Source of the DNA: Novosphingobium cyanobacteriorum
Lineage (GTDB): Bacteria > Pseudomonadota > Alphaproteobacteria > Sphingomonadales > Sphingomonadaceae
DNA length: 64,000 nt
Assembly (NCBI RefSeq): GCF_029436685.1
Contig: NZ_JAROCY010000019.1
Span: 20,550 to 84,549 of the forward strand
Direction: 5' to 3'
In this document: one piece after another, positions 63,878 through 64,000 of the stretch
Layout of the letters: each line of letters begins with the position of its first letter
Position numbering within the stretch: position 1 is the first letter of the stretch
Position numbers and translations under genes: made by a program
Notes under the pieces: model-generated
Database searches by the model: none
Told to the model about the DNA's origin: nothing
The model's input: the letters and a program-made list of their open reading frames with translations, nothing else

Positions 63878-64000
63878 GTGGATCGTCAATTCCTGAGCCT
63901 GTTTATCCAGCGCTACAAGGGCAACTTCATCCTTGTCGGCGTAGCCAGCGTGTTGCTGAACGTGCTGGTCTTCGCGGGCTCTGCGTACATGATGCTCGTT
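63878..64000 (+). CDS. Type I secretion ABC permease/ATPase, 5' part (cut by edge)
   Basis: First 41 codons from GTG 63878: VDRQFLSLFIQRYKGNFILV then GVASVLLNVLVFAGSAYMML. This matches the start of PrtD/HlyB-type transporters, whose first membrane helix typically ends in A-x-Y-M-x-x-V-Y-D-x-V. The ATPase domain lies off the right edge. It is the natural exporter for the RTX proteins of this window; the membrane-fusion partner should follow outside. Confidence 0.7.
   Translation, partial: MDRQFLSLFIQRYKGNFILVGVASVLLNVLVFAGSAYMMLV

Overview
The window is high-GC DNA that most resembles an alphaproteobacterium of the sphingomonad group. I infer this from the gluconate/sphingan-style exopolysaccharide (EPS) genes, PilZ proteins, TTAACCAT half-sites and coding style; no rRNA or tRNA was found to confirm it. 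It is a surface-polysaccharide and secreted-enzyme locus interrupted by nested insertion sequences.

Layout. (1) 1-3.8 kb, minus strand: the 5' part of a secreted family-16 glycoside hydrolase with RTX repeats (runs off the left edge) and a beta-helix/RTX protein. (2) 4.3-11.4 kb, plus strand: an EPS assembly operon with initiating sugar-phosphate transferase, outer-membrane export protein, Wzc-like chain-length/tyrosine kinase, a membrane-anchored repeat protein and a Wzy/ligase-like polymerase. (3) 11.6-21.1 kb: an IS nest. An IS21-family element sits inside orfA of an IS3-family element, with a clear 5-bp target duplication; two more IS3-family elements and an IS5-like remnant follow. Two AT-rich genes (a polymerase-like membrane protein and an unknown protein) are stranded between them. 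(4) 21.2-28.3 kb, minus strand: gmd, fcl, a WcaI-like glycosyltransferase, a flippase and two more GT4 transferases, pointing to a fucose-containing polymer. (5) 28.9-54.1 kb: giant RTX proteins of 2084, 900-odd, 1717 and 1375 residues, with small genes and a plain beta-helix protein between them. (6) 55.4-64 kb: a ligase/polymerase-like protein, an acyltransferase-3 protein, another GH16-RTX protein, a PilZ protein, a cysteine-rich unknown and the first 41 codons of a type I secretion ABC transporter.

How it may work (inference). The operons make and export a polysaccharide, and the RTX proteins are exported by the type I system that begins at the right edge. All six complete RTX proteins end in Asp, an aromatic residue and three hydrophobic residues, the usual C-terminal type I signal. 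Their catalytic modules (GH16 hydrolase with an ELDIVE site; parallel beta-helix with an invariant His/Asp motif set; a sugar-dehydrogenase-like propeller) could trim, modify or oxidise the polymer outside the cell. The beta-helix/RTX trio is the part least explained by known families and is the best candidate for something new.
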